DNA of 64,000 nucleotides from Streptomyces sp. AC555_RSS877 (GCF_019049245.1 NZ_JAGMUK010000239.1:1-64000), one strand, 5' to 3'. Shown: positions 24,300 through 33,303, counted from the stretch's first letter. Translations and numbers: made by a program. Notes: generated by a model not told the origin, from the sequence alone.

Positions 24300-25574
24300 A
24301 TGACGACGGTGTCTGCAGGGCAGCGCACACCCACCCGGCGCATCACGTTTCTGGTCGCTCTCGCGGTCTTCGCACAGGAGTCGACCTGGAACTTCTACGA
24401 GTCTCAGGTTCCGCCGCTCCTGCGGGAGCACATCACCAGCGCGGCCGTCGTGGGTCTGCTGATGGGCATGGACAACCTGCTAGGCATCTTCATCCAGCCG
24501 TGGATCGGCAACCGGTCCGACCGGACGAGGACCTCCTGGGGCCGGCGGATGCCCTACCTGGTGGTCGGAATGCCGATCGCCGCCGCGCTGTTCGTCCTCA
24601 TCCCGCACAGCGCGGCGTCCTTGCCGCTGTTGATCGTGGTGATGTTCTCGTACGCGCTCGTCGCCAACACCTTCAAGCCGATCGCCGAAGCGCTCGTTCC
24701 GGACTTCATCGCACCCGAGCGCCGAAGCCGGGCCAACGCCGCGGTCAAGATCGCCTCGAGTGTCACGGCCATCGTCGCCGCGCTCATCAGTATTTTGCTG
24801 GTCGACAATCACCTGAGTCTCGCGTTCGCGATACCCGCGATCATCATGCTGATCTCGATCGGGGTGCTCGCGGCCACCGTGCGCGACAACCGGTCTCCGG
24901 CCTACCAGGCAGCGGTGGCCGAGTGCGATGAGGAGGACAGCGCCGAACGCCCCGAGCGACGGGTCCGGGACACCTTCGTGGAGATCCTCAGGGACGCCGA
25001 TCGCAGCCGGCTCCTGCTGCTCCTCGCGATTCTCCTCTTCGGCAGCGCGTGGTCCGCGTCCCGGTCGTTGATCACGCCGTACGGGATGGAAGCCCTGGAC
25101 ATGTCACGGGGAGCCGCCGGCGGTCTCACCCTGCCCAGCGGTATCGCCTTCATCCTGGCGGCCTACCCTGCAGCCGTGCTCGCCGAGCGGTACGGGCGGC
25201 TGCGGGTCATGGCCGTGGGGATGTCGGTCTTCGCCGGCGCCATGGTGCTGGGGACACTCATCCAGACCCCGACGGGGGCCACGGTGGCCCTGTGCCTCGC
25301 GGCGGCCGGCGCGACCTGCTTTCTGGTCAACGCGGTGGTCGTCCTGTGGAACCTCGCACCCTCGGCGCGCGTCTTCGGGACGTACGCCGGTATGTACACC
25401 GTCGGCTGGGCCGGTGGCGGCTTCCTGGGCCCCGCGCTGGTCGGCGGGATGGTCGACATCACCGGCTGGCCCCTGATGTTCATCGACGTCGCCATGGTCG
25501 CCGCGCTGTCGATCATCGTCGTAGCCAGGATCAGCGTGCTTCAGCGTCGCGCCAGCCTGATGCTCGCCAAGTAA
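24300..25574 (+). CDS. MFS permease of the catabolic operon
   Basis: The 424-residue membrane protein has 12 hydrophobic segments and lacks a signal peptide. The loop between TM2 and TM3 carries GNRSDRTRTSWGRRMPYLV (the motif A equivalent in the GPH/sugar-cation group), and the second half contains AVLAERYGRLRVMAVG. The FYESQVPPLL segment in TM1 and NTFKPIAEALVPDF after TM4 fit permeases that take up sugars or organic acids. Its place inside a degradation operon argues for uptake of the pathway substrate. The ATG at 24300 is preceded by GAAGGGACG. Confidence 0.85.
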   Translation: MTTVSAGQRTPTRRITFLVALAVFAQESTWNFYESQVPPLLREHITSAAVVGLLMGMDNLLGIFIQPWIGNRSDRTRTSWGRRMPYLVVGMPIAAALFVLIPHSAASLPLLIVVMFSYALVANTFKPIAEALVPDFIAPERRSRANAAVKIASSVTAIVAALISILLVDNHLSLAFAIPAIIMLISIGVLAATVRDNRSPAYQAAVAECDEEDSAERPERRVRDTFVEILRDADRSRLLLLLAILLFGSAWSASRSLITPYGMEALDMSRGAAGGLTLPSGIAFILAAYPAAVLAERYGRLRVMAVGMSVFAGAMVLGTLIQTPTGATVALCLAAAGATCFLVNAVVVLWNLAPSARVFGTYAGMYTVGWAGGGFLGPALVGGMVDITGWPLMFIDVAMVAALSIIVVARISVLQRRASLMLAK

Positions 25575-25635
25575 CCAGCCCATCCCCGCAACGCGGCGCG
25601 GGCCCAGCGCGGGACGCAGCCAGAGACGAGGAACC

Positions 25636-26622
25636 GTGTCCCGCATTCTGATCACCACAGACTACCTACGGCCCGGCGACGAGGTCGATCACTATCTTCG
25701 GGCGCACGGCCACACGACGGTACACGCCCCGCTCGTCGGCCGACACGGTCGGGAGCAACTCGTCGCCGCGCTCGACGGGATCGACGCGGCGCTCGTCGCC
25801 CATGAGCCCCTGACCGCCCAGGTCCTCTCCGAAGCTCCCCGGCTGCGCGCCCTCGTGCGCACCGGCGTCGGCTACGACTCGATCGACGTCGTCGCCGCGG
25901 GCAGGCTCGGCATCACGGTGAGCAATCTGCCGGGAATCAACGCCAACGCCGTGGCCGAGTACACCCTCGGTCTGCTGCTGGCGGCCGCCCGGCGACTGGT
26001 GCACAGCGCGGCGGGCGTCGCTGCCGGCGGCTGGCCGAGGGAGGACGGTCACGAGTTGCGCGGGTCGGCGCTCGGCCTGATCGGATACGGGGCGGCAGCG
26101 CGCGCCGTGGTGCCGCTGGCGCGAGCCTTCGGCATGGAGGTGCTGTGCACGACCGGTGTGCCGGAGGACGAGCGATCGGACCCGTCGGTGCGGTTCGTCG
26201 CGCTCCCCGAGTTGCTCGAGGCCTGCGACTACGTATCGGTGCACACCGCGCTGACGGACCGCACACGCGGTCTCCTGGACGTCTCCGCCTTCCGGCGGAT
26301 GAAGCCGACGGCGGTGCTGGTCAACACCGCGCGGGGGGCCGTCGTCGACGAGCATGCCCTCGTCGACGCCGTGCGGACCGGCGAGATCGCCGGGGCGGCG
26401 CTCGACGTGGTGAGTGAGGAGCCGCTCCCGGCCGACAGCCCGCTGCGGGACGTCGAGGGGATCGTCGTCTTCTCGCACCTCGCGGGCCAGACCGCCGAAG
26501 CCCGTGCAGCCGCCGGCCTCGAGGGCGCGGCCGAGGTGGTGGCCGCCCTCGCGGGCCGCCCCCGGTTCGCGGTGAACGCCCACCTGCTGCCCCAAGCCCC
26601 CACAGTCCGGGTCGACGGGTGA
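25636..26622 (+). CDS. D-isomer-specific 2-hydroxyacid dehydrogenase
   Basis: The 328-residue NAD(P)-dependent enzyme starts at GTG 25636 after GAGACGAGGAA. It has the typical two Rossmann-like domains. Visible are VRTGVGYDSIDVVAAG, the cofactor-binding LGLIGYGAAARAVVPLARAF, the catalytic arginine in LVNTARGAVVDEHAL, the glutamate in DVVSEEPLP and the histidine in VVFSHLAGQT. The cofactor motif ends GAAAR, where GxGxxG is usual. It probably interconverts a 2-hydroxyacid and a 2-oxoacid of the same pathway; with the tartrate-type enzyme it gives the operon two different hydroxyacid oxidations. PGDH-like and hydroxypyruvate-reductase-like readings are both possible. Confidence 0.88.
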   Translation: MSRILITTDYLRPGDEVDHYLRAHGHTTVHAPLVGRHGREQLVAALDGIDAALVAHEPLTAQVLSEAPRLRALVRTGVGYDSIDVVAAGRLGITVSNLPGINANAVAEYTLGLLLAAARRLVHSAAGVAAGGWPREDGHELRGSALGLIGYGAAARAVVPLARAFGMEVLCTTGVPEDERSDPSVRFVALPELLEACDYVSVHTALTDRTRGLLDVSAFRRMKPTAVLVNTARGAVVDEHALVDAVRTGEIAGAALDVVSEEPLPADSPLRDVEGIVVFSHLAGQTAEARAAAGLEGAAEVVAALAGRPRFAVNAHLLPQAPTVRVDG

Positions 26623-26664
26623 CATCCGCCCGCCCCGTGCCCGGTACCGAAAAGAAAGAGGAAC

Positions 26665-28050
26665 ATGGAAAACGAACGGGTTGACCAGGTCAAGGTCCTG
26701 GCACCGACCGGCATGCTCGGAGCCGGCTTTCCCGAGGCCACGATCGAGCGGGGCCTGGCGCTCGGCGCCGATGTCATCTCCGTCGACGCGGGCAGCACCG
26801 ACTCCGGTCCCTACTATCTCGGCGCGTCGCAGCCCAAGACCAGCCGCGCGGCGGTCGCCCGTGACCTGCGCGTCCTTCTCAGGGCGGCGGCGGAGGCCGG
26901 CATCCCACTGATCGTGGGCTCGTGCGGCACCAGCGGAACCGACTCCGGTGTCGACTGGGTCGCCGACATCGTCGCCGACATCCTGGCGACCGAGGGACTC
27001 CGGCTGCGGGTGGCGCGTATCTACAGCGAGCAGTCGACCGGCACGCTCCTCAAGCGCCTGGACGAGGGCCGCATTCATGCCCTGCCTCCGCTGGGCGAAC
27101 TGGAGCCGAAGACACTGCAGAGCTGCACGCACATCGTGGGTGCGATGGGACACGAGCCGATCGTCGCGGCGTTGGAGGCAGGTGCACAGGTCGTGCTCGC
27201 CGGCCGCGCGACCGACACCGCCATCGCCGCCGCCTATCCGCTGATGAAGGGGATGCCGGCCGGCCCGGCATGGCACGCCGCCAAGATCATCGAGTGCGGC
27301 GGACAGTGCACCAGCAATCCGCGCACGGGTGGGGTTCTGGCCACCATCGACGCAGACGGCTTCACCATCGAGCCGCTCGATCCGACGGCCGCCTGTACAC
27401 CGATCCTGGTCGCCGCTCACATGCTCTACGAGACGGTGGACCCGTTCCAGATGCGCGAGCCGGACGGCACCCTGGACGTCCGTGAAGCCGTCTACACCGC
27501 CCTGGACGACCGCACGGTGCGGGTCGAGGGTTCGCAGTTCCATGTCGCCGACCAGCACACCATCAAACTCGAAGGCGCCCGAATCACCGGCTACGAGACG
27601 ATGTCGTTCAGCGCAGTCCGGGACCCGCACATTCTTGCCAACATTGACGACTGGGCCGATCTCATGCGGACGATGATCAGGCAGCGGGTGGAGCAGACGA
27701 TCGGCCTCAGCGAGGAGAAGTACGCCTTCGACCTGCGCCTGTACGGGCACAACGCCATCCTGGGGGATCTCGATCCGGTAGTGGGTCCGCCTCGCGAGGT
27801 GGGAGTCATGCTCCTCGTCAATGCCCCGGACCAGAGCACCGCCACCGCCGTCGCGAAGATCGCCAACCCCTTGATGCTCCACCTGCCGACGGCCGACATG
27901 GACTATCTGCCGAGCCTGGCGTTCGCCACCTCGCCGGCCGAGGTGGAGCGCGGCCCGGCGTACGAGTTCGTGCTCAACCACGTCGTCGACACCGTCACTC
28001 CCACCGACATGTTCCGCACCGAGTTCGAGGAGGCCTCCCACCATGGCTGA
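26665..28050 (+). CDS. AtuA-family (acyclic terpene utilisation, DUF1446) protein
   Basis: This 461-residue protein belongs to the AtuA/DUF1446 family, named from terpene degradation but widely found in other organic-acid gene clusters. Seen here: VKVLAPTGMLGAGFPEATIE, VISVDAGSTDSGPYYLGA, LIVGSCGTSGTDSGVDW, VVLAGRATDTAIAAAYPLM and KIIECGGQCTSNP. The biochemical reaction of the family is not established to my knowledge. It follows RBS AAAGAGGAA and overlaps the DUF4387 gene by eight bases. AtuA and DUF4387 regularly occur as neighbours or fused, so they probably form one enzyme. Confidence 0.87.
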   Translation: MENERVDQVKVLAPTGMLGAGFPEATIERGLALGADVISVDAGSTDSGPYYLGASQPKTSRAAVARDLRVLLRAAAEAGIPLIVGSCGTSGTDSGVDWVADIVADILATEGLRLRVARIYSEQSTGTLLKRLDEGRIHALPPLGELEPKTLQSCTHIVGAMGHEPIVAALEAGAQVVLAGRATDTAIAAAYPLMKGMPAGPAWHAAKIIECGGQCTSNPRTGGVLATIDADGFTIEPLDPTAACTPILVAAHMLYETVDPFQMREPDGTLDVREAVYTALDDRTVRVEGSQFHVADQHTIKLEGARITGYETMSFSAVRDPHILANIDDWADLMRTMIRQRVEQTIGLSEEKYAFDLRLYGHNAILGDLDPVVGPPREVGVMLLVNAPDQSTATAVAKIANPLMLHLPTADMDYLPSLAFATSPAEVERGPAYEFVLNHVVDTVTPTDMFRTEFEEASHHG

Positions 28051-28369
28051 GACCGTCCCCACCACCCTGGGCGACCTGGCGTATGAAGTCCGCTCCAAGA
28101 ACGCCGGGCCGTTCTGGGTCACCATGGAGCTGTTCATGCGTGACGCGGACGGCTATCGCATCGCGGCCGACGAGAGGTTCCTCAACGAGGGCACGATCGC
28201 CCGGCTCTACGGACTCGACGAGGCCGACGTGCGGATGTTCCGCATCCCGTCGCTGAACGTCGTCAAGATCTCTTTCCCGCGTCCCGTAAGCCAGGCGTCA
28301 CTGCGTGACCGTGACGTCCACTCAGGTCAGCACCATGTGCCGCTGGCGGTTCTGCCTGTGCCAGTCTGA
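28043..28369 (+). CDS. DUF4387 domain protein, partner of AtuA
   Basis: The 108-residue protein matches DUF4387 along its length: LGDLAYEVRSKNAGPFWVTM, then FMRDADGYRIAADERFLNEG and FPRPVSQASLRDRDVHSGQH. Its AtuA partner precedes it with an 8 bp overlap (28043-28050), indicating coupled translation. No catalytic motif is obvious; it may be a small subunit. It closes the operon: the next gene, a secreted hydrolase, starts 103 bp later with its own ribosome binding site. Confidence 0.85.
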   Translation: MAETVPTTLGDLAYEVRSKNAGPFWVTMELFMRDADGYRIAADERFLNEGTIARLYGLDEADVRMFRIPSLNVVKISFPRPVSQASLRDRDVHSGQHHVPLAVLPVPV

Positions 28370-28472
28370 CCGCCGCCCGGAAGAAGGGGCGGCCCCGGCG
28401 GTAGCCCCGAACGCGACTGCCAGACGCGGTCCTTCACCAATCCGCCCCACAAGCACCCGAAGGAGCAGTTCC

Positions 28473-29927
28473 TTGAACACACCTGCCGTGCCCGGGCCCG
28501 GTACCCGTCCTCGGGTTCGCGGACGCCGTTCGGTGATGCTGACGGCACTGGTCGCGGCCGCGATGGTGGGCACGCTCGGCATCGCACCCGCCTCCCTGGC
28601 CGACACCACGCGCCCCACTCCCGCCGCCTGCCCGGGCCACCTGGAGGACAAGGCCAACTGCTACACCGGCCGGGACGCCAACGGCGCGTACTACACGATG
28701 GCCCTCCCTGAACACTGGAACGGCTCCCTCGTCGTCCACTCCCACGGCGGTCCCGACTTCTCCTACGACGAGTCCACCAGCACCGAGGACCTGAAACGCT
28801 GGGCGGTGATGGTCGACGAGGGCTATGCCTGGGTGGGCTCCTCGTACCGGCGCGGCGGCTACGGGGTCAGGATGGCCGCCGCCGACACGGAGAACGTACG
28901 CCGCCTGTTCGTCAGCCACTTCGGCCGCCCCGACCGCACCTACCTGCACGGCCAGTCCTGGGGCGGCAATGTCGCCGCCAAGGTCGCCGAGACCTACGGC
29001 CGCGAGCGTGGCGCCTACGACGGAGTCCTGCTGACCAACGGCTTCCTGGCCGGCGGCTCGCGTGGCTACGACACGCGCGTGGACCTGCGGACGGTCTACC
29101 AGTACTACTGCCGCAACCTGCCCCGTCCCAGCGAGCCGCAGTACCCGTTGTGGCAAGGGCTGCCCGCGAACTCCCCGATGACACCCGACGAGATCCACAG
29201 CCGCCTCCAGGAGTGCACCGGCATCGACTCCGCCCCGGCCGACCGGACCGCCGAGCAGCAACGCAACCTCGACGACATCCTGGCCGTCACCCGCATCCCG
29301 GAGCGGTCCCTGGCCACGAACATGCAGTACGCGATCTTCCTCGTCCGGGACATCGTGTCCAATCGGCTCGACGGCCGTAACCCGTTCAGCAACCGAGGGG
29401 TCCGCTACGACGGTTCGCACGACGACAAGGCGCTCAACGCCGACGTGGCGCGCTTCTCGGCCGACCCCACCGCGCGCCGCGACCTCTCCTACGACAGCGA
29501 CCTCACCAGACGGATCGCGCTCCCGGTCCTCACGTTGCACGCCATCGACGACCCACAGGTCTTCGTCGAGCACGAGGCGGCCTATCGCGCCACGGTCCGG
29601 GCCACCGGCAGAAGTGAGAACCTCGTCCAGACCTTCACGAGGGAGAGCGATCACAGCGGGCTCAGCAACGCCGAGTACGCCAACTCTCTTGCGACTTTGG
29701 ACACATGGGCGCGCACCGGCCGGAAGCCCACCCCCGGCTCGATCGCGCGTGCGTGCGGCGCGTTCGACTACCTCTACGGTGGTGGCTGCTTCTATGATCC
29801 GGCGTTCCGCCCAGCCCCGTTCGCCGCCCAGGTCCGCCCCCGGCCCGGCGGCCTCCACTGGCCCGCAATGTCCGCCGCGCAGGAACAGGTGTGGAGCCGT
29901 ATCGAAGGCGTGGGCATCGCACCATGA
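28473..29927 (+). CDS. Secreted alpha/beta hydrolase
   Basis: The likely start is TTG 28473, preceded by AAGGAGCAG; this gives 484 residues. An N-terminal export signal is visible: arginines (RPRVRGRR) followed by SVMLTALVAAAMVGTLGI and ASLADT. The mature enzyme has the nucleophile elbow YLHGQSWGGNVAA (GxSxG), a possible acid in LTLHAIDDPQVF and histidine in TRESDHSGLSN. Preceding VVHSHGGPDF may form the oxyanion hole. It resembles actinomycete extracellular esterases or peptidase-like hydrolases of unknown substrate. It could supply the operon substrate from an extracellular ester, but no shared regulation is evident. Confidence 0.82.
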   Translation: MNTPAVPGPGTRPRVRGRRSVMLTALVAAAMVGTLGIAPASLADTTRPTPAACPGHLEDKANCYTGRDANGAYYTMALPEHWNGSLVVHSHGGPDFSYDESTSTEDLKRWAVMVDEGYAWVGSSYRRGGYGVRMAAADTENVRRLFVSHFGRPDRTYLHGQSWGGNVAAKVAETYGRERGAYDGVLLTNGFLAGGSRGYDTRVDLRTVYQYYCRNLPRPSEPQYPLWQGLPANSPMTPDEIHSRLQECTGIDSAPADRTAEQQRNLDDILAVTRIPERSLATNMQYAIFLVRDIVSNRLDGRNPFSNRGVRYDGSHDDKALNADVARFSADPTARRDLSYDSDLTRRIALPVLTLHAIDDPQVFVEHEAAYRATVRATGRSENLVQTFTRESDHSGLSNAEYANSLATLDTWARTGRKPTPGSIARACGAFDYLYGGGCFYDPAFRPAPFAAQVRPRPGGLHWPAMSAAQEQVWSRIEGVGIAP

Positions 29928-29960
29928 AACCGCCCTCCGCGGTCCCGAGTCCCCTCTCCC

Positions 29961-29988
29961 GTGGCGGGGCCTGCACACCCCGCGCCAC
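29961..29988 (+). terminator. GC-rich hairpin after the secreted hydrolase
   Basis: GTGGCGGGG (29961-29969) can pair with CCCCGCGCCAC (29978-29988), with a two-base bulge and a short loop. It is 34 bp beyond the hydrolase stop and is probably its terminator. Confidence 0.5.
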
Positions 29989-30002
29989 GCGCGTCTTTCT
30001 CT

Positions 30003-30138
30003 CTGAAGACCCGCTGCCCGCAGCGTTGCGCCGTACGGCGGTGAGCAGTCCCTCCTGCTCATAGAAGCGCAAGGTGTGTGCGGCCAGGCCGGTCAGAGCG
30101 CTGACCTCGCCGAATAGGCAGGACGGAATTCTCGGCAT
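30003..30138 (-). pseudogene. MerR-family regulator, N-terminal fragment
   Basis: From the ATG at 30138 the minus strand reads LFGEVSALTGLAAHTLRFYE, then QEGLLTAVRRNAAG, the first winged-helix half of a MerR regulator. After about 45 residues it loses similarity and runs into antisense of the hydrolase region. It is divergent from the SDR at 30214, so a full MerR may once have regulated that gene. Only a fragment remains. Confidence 0.6.
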
Positions 30139-30213
30139 TCGTCGCGTTCACTGCCTAACGAGCTTGCCCTGAAGTCAACTTGAACTCCTAACACGATCGG
30201 CGAAAGGAGCGCC

Positions 30214-31050
30214 ATGTCATCCACATGGTTCATCACCGGCACTTCTTCGGGTTTCGGGCGCCTGCTCACCGAGGACCTGCTGGCCCGTGGTGACCGGGTC
30301 GCCGCGACCGTGCGCAGGCCCGAGACGCTGGACGATCTGCGCGCTCGGTACGGTGAGCGCCTCTGGTCTGCCCGGCTCGACGTCACCGATTCCGAGCAGG
30401 TCCGCCGGGTTGTGACCGACGCTTTCGCGGCGCTCGGCACGATCGACGTGGTCGTCAACAACGCCGGCTACGGCGTCTTCGCCTCGGTGGAAGAAGCTAC
30501 TGACGCACAGATCAAACGCGTGATCGACACCAACCTCCTGGGATCGATCCATGTCATCCGTGCGGCCCTGCCGCATCTGCGCGCCCAGGGGCAAGGACGC
30601 ATTATGCAGGTGTCCACGGCAGGCGGCCAGACGACATACCCGAACTTCAGCTACTACCACGCTTCGAAATGGGGAATCGAGGGCTTCTGCGAGACGGTGG
30701 CTCGCGAGATCGCCCCGTTCGGCATCAGCTTGACCATCGTCGAACCCGGTGCGACATCGACCGGATTCGCCAGTGCCCTCGACACCGCGCCAGTGATGCC
30801 GGAGTACGAGAACACCCCGGCAGGCGAGGTGCGGCGAGCCATCGCATCGGGCGCCTTTCCCTTGCCGAACGACCCGCACAAGATCACACAGGCGATGATC
30901 GAGCTCGTCGACTCCGCAGCCACGCCGCTGCGACTCCCTCTCGGGTCCGACACCTACGACGACATACGGGCATCACTCGTCGCCCGACTCGCCGAGCACG
31001 ACGCACATCGCGGCACCGCTCTCGCGGTGGTGAACGGGGATTCTGGGTGA
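30214..31050 (+). CDS. SDR-family oxidoreductase (classical short-chain dehydrogenase)
   Basis: The 278-residue NAD(P)-binding protein shows the cofactor motif TGTSSGFG (residues 8-15), VVNNAGYG, the catalytic serine in QVSTAGG, the YYHASKWG tyrosine-lysine pair and PGATSTGF. It starts at the ATG at 30214 after GAAAGGAGC. It belongs to the group often annotated as ketoreductase or oxidoreductase with unknown substrate. A broken MerR regulator lies divergent upstream. Downstream the sequence decays into a fragment mosaic. Confidence 0.9.
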   Translation: MSSTWFITGTSSGFGRLLTEDLLARGDRVAATVRRPETLDDLRARYGERLWSARLDVTDSEQVRRVVTDAFAALGTIDVVVNNAGYGVFASVEEATDAQIKRVIDTNLLGSIHVIRAALPHLRAQGQGRIMQVSTAGGQTTYPNFSYYHASKWGIEGFCETVAREIAPFGISLTIVEPGATSTGFASALDTAPVMPEYENTPAGEVRRAIASGAFPLPNDPHKITQAMIELVDSAATPLRLPLGSDTYDDIRASLVARLAEHDAHRGTALAVVNGDSG

Positions 31051-31089
31051 CCTCGCTTCACATCGTTCCAGCGCGACGCTGGGCGTTGC

Positions 31090-31400
31090 TCGCAGGTGTT
31101 CTCGGCGAACATCATCTGGGGCGTGGTCAGTGCGCCCCTGTCCCTGCAGGCCATCAAACTGCTCGCCGAGACACCCGGACCCGCCACCCTGGTCGTGCCC
31201 GGCGGACAGAGCCGCGCCGCCGAACGAGCCCTCACCGGCCCCTCACCCTCGCCTTCCTGGCGACCCTGCGCTTCGACACGGCAGTCATCGCCTGCTGCGA
31301 GCTGACTACGGTCGACGGTCTGACCGCCTTCGACCTCGACGACGCCGCGGTGAAGAAGGCGGGCATCGCCGCCGCTTGCGGCCGCCCGTGCCGGGCCCTG
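31090..31400 (+). pseudogene. DeoR-family regulator, sensor-domain fragment
   Basis: Two frames together spell part of a DeoR-type effector domain. The first gives LSLQAIKLLAETPGPATLVV and PGGQSRAAERALTGP (31096 frame). After a frame change near 31240, the second gives LTLAFLATLRFDTAVIACCE, LTTVDGLTAFDLDDAAVKKA and GIAAACG. The usual family text is 'LTGPLTE.FL..LR.DTAVL.C.GL....G.T..D..DAAVK.A'. The helix-turn-helix end is missing and a frameshift is present. Confidence 0.5.
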
Positions 31401-31439
31401 GCCGTCGCGACGCGCGTCGTGTGCGTGCCGGGTCTGGGG

Positions 31440-31720
31440 CCGCGCTGGCTCGATCAGTGCCGGGACTGCATGCTCGCCGGCGCACTGCTCGACTGGAGCG
31501 CAGGCCGGCCGCCGCAGGGCCGCTACCGGGTGACGCTGTGGGCCGGCGGTCTGCCGGTGATGCAGGGCTGGTGGGAGGAGCGGGCGATCGCCGACGCCAA
31601 GGCCGCCGCGTGGTTCGAGGCGCACCGCCTGCTCGACGGCGCCCGGGTCACGCTCGCCGACGAGGAGACGGGCGCCGTCCTGACGAGCTTGCCGCGATCC
31701 GTAGGTGCGCGGGGGCGCCG
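31440..31720 (+). pseudogene. Fragment of an unknown actinomycete protein (RYRVTLWAGG type)
   Basis: The open frame continues from the DeoR fragment into RYRVTLWAGGLPVMQGWWEE, AIADAKAAAWFEAHRLLDGA and RVTLADEETG. This looks like a small conserved protein of the kind found near integrating elements in Streptomyces, but I cannot name a family. No separate start is evident, so it is probably a fused remnant. Confidence 0.3.
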
Positions 31721-31780
31721 GTCGCAGGTGTGCGCGGCGCCTGGGGCGTGCGTAGTCTGGTGCTGCTCGGGGCCGTCGTC

Positions 31781-31850
31781 GGAGGTCTCTCATGCCCGGA
31801 GCATCTGGTCGGGCGCCATCAGCTTCGGGCTGGTCACTTCTCTGACTTAA
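31781..31850 (+). pseudogene. Remnant of the start of a Ku (non-homologous end joining) gene
   Basis: GGAGG at 31781-31785 precedes an ATG at 31792. One base out of frame with that ATG the sequence reads ARSIWSGAISFGLVT, which is the nearly invariant N-terminus of bacterial Ku. The reading then stops (SLT, stop at 31848-31850). So only about 15 residues of Ku survive, with a missing base at the start codon. Confidence 0.55.
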
Positions 31851-32059
31851 CGCGAGGATCTTCTCGCGGCTGACAGTAGGGAGCACCGAGCGGATCGTGG
31901 CCCTGGTCTCCGTCGCCGACCAGGACGACGCCACGCCCAACCAGCAGTCACCTGTGTGTGCGTGAGGCGTGAGGACGGTCATAGGAAGCGGATCTCAGCC
32001 TTCGTAGTTGATCTTTTGGTACGTTCCTCGATCCGTATGGGTTGATATTTACGGGTCTG

Positions 32060-32370
32060 GGGTTGTGGCGAGACGTCGATCGAGCGGACCGCGTATCCGC
32101 GGTTCAAGCGGTTCCTGTCGGCCTGGGGAGTTGCACGTGTTCTACACGCCGCAGACGGAGGAGATCGCGTGGGCGAGTGGGCAGGTGCGGTCGGACAACC
32201 ACCTGCTGGCACTGATGGTGCAGCTGAAGTACTTCAACCGGATGGGCTATTTCCCCCGGCTGGATGACGTCCCGGATGCAGTGGCCCACATCCGCCGAGA
32301 TCTCGGGCTGGGCGAGGACGTCGCCGCGGTGTACGACTCGGACCGGACCGGGGCCATCATCGGATGCTGA
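32060..32370 (+). pseudogene. Tn3-family transposase N-terminal (DUF4158) fragment
   Basis: In one frame (about 32070-32130) the sequence reads ETSIERTAYPRFKRFLSAWG. In the next frame it reads FYTPQTEEIAWASGQVRSDN, HLLALMVQLKYFNRMGYFPR and LDDVPDAVAHIRRDLGLGED to 32370. This is the start of Tn3-type transposases. One frameshift and the loss of the remaining roughly 850 residues make it a remnant. No 38-bp terminal repeat was recognised. Confidence 0.65.
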
Positions 32371-32501
32371 TCCGCCGGCGTAGCGAGTTCGTGTCGGACA
32401 TTCAGCAAGACCGCCGTCGTCGCCATCACCGCGAAGTCCGCCGGGCGCAGGGTCTTCGGCCTCGTGACCGCAGGCGCCCGTCTCGCTTGACCGCTTGCGC
32501 G

Positions 32502-33112
32502 TCAGTCCGGCAGCCAGTGCAGCTCGTGCGCCAGGGTTTTGGCGACGGCACGGATGCGGCGGTGTAGTGGTGACTGCTCGCGTGGCAGGACCAGGTGGAT
32601 CGTCAGCCTGGGCGCGCCTCGCAGTGGTCGCCAGGTGAGACCGGCCGGTTGTACCGTGGCCGCGGCTTCTCCGGCCGGGGCGAGGGTGACGCCGTCGCGC
32701 AGGTCGCGCTGAGACATGTCGAAAGAGACTGCGGGCGTGTGGAATCGGGGGTGTGGTCGGGTGTCTCGGAACAGTGCGGACGGCTGATCGTGGATCACGG
32801 GGTTGGCCGCACGGTCCGGGAGTCGCAGCGGATACGCGGCCGCGTCGGCGATCTCGATCTCCGGGTGTTCGGCCAGCGGATGGTGCTGCGCCAGCTGGAC
32901 CCCGATGCGCGCACGCCGCAGCAGGAACCGGCGCACGCCACGGCCCGGCTGTTCACCGCGGGTGATCCCGGCATCGATGCGGCCGTCGGCGACCGCGGGG
33001 GAGATCTCCGGTGTCGCCATCGGGACCGCGCCGACCTCGAGTCCGCTGTTGCCGCGAATCAGCCTGTCCACCAGGGCCGGTGCCGTCTCGGCCCCGGTGC
33101 TGAGGCTAACGC
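32502..33112 (-). pseudogene. LysR-family regulator, effector domain only
   Basis: On the minus strand the frame from about 33112 reads VSLSTGAETAPALVDRLIRG, NSGLEVGAVPMATPEIS and VADGRIDAGITRGEQP, and continues to the stop at 32502. This is the substrate-binding domain of a LysR regulator from its first strand onward. The DNA-binding N-terminus is missing: at about 33113 the sequence switches abruptly to a nucleotide-sugar dehydrogenase fragment on the other strand. Confidence 0.6.
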
Positions 33113-33303
33113 GCGAAGGTGTTGGAGAACACGTTCAGGGCCGTGAACATTGCCCTGGTCAACGAGCTGGACGAGATGGCCCGCGACATCGGCCTGGACC
33201 TGCGCGCGGCGCTTCAGGGCGCCGCGACGAAACCGTTCGGCTTCATGCGCTTCGACCCCGGCCCCGGCATCGGCGGTCACTGCCTGCCGATCGACCCGGT
33301 GTA
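33113..33303 (+). pseudogene. Nucleotide-sugar dehydrogenase, central fragment
   Basis: The plus strand reads KVLENTFRAVNIALVNELDE, ARDIGLDLRAALQGAATKPF and DPGPGIGGHCLPIDPVY. This is the central block of UDP-glucose/UDP-ManNAc-type dehydrogenases and includes the catalytic cysteine in GGHCLP. Both ends are cut: a LysR fragment abuts upstream and a SUKH-like fragment follows directly after DPVY. Confidence 0.65.

Noticed and set aside
25666..28137. Minus-strand open frame of 823 codons
   Set aside because: It is antisense to three well-conserved genes (2-hydroxyacid dehydrogenase, AtuA, DUF4387). Its translation is Gly/Arg/His-rich and matches nothing; GC-rich third positions keep such frames open.
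30669..31850. Single long gene of 393 codons
   Set aside because: The frame happens to be open across the SDR, DeoR fragment, unknown fragment and Ku remnant; the similarities change abruptly along it, so it is not one gene.
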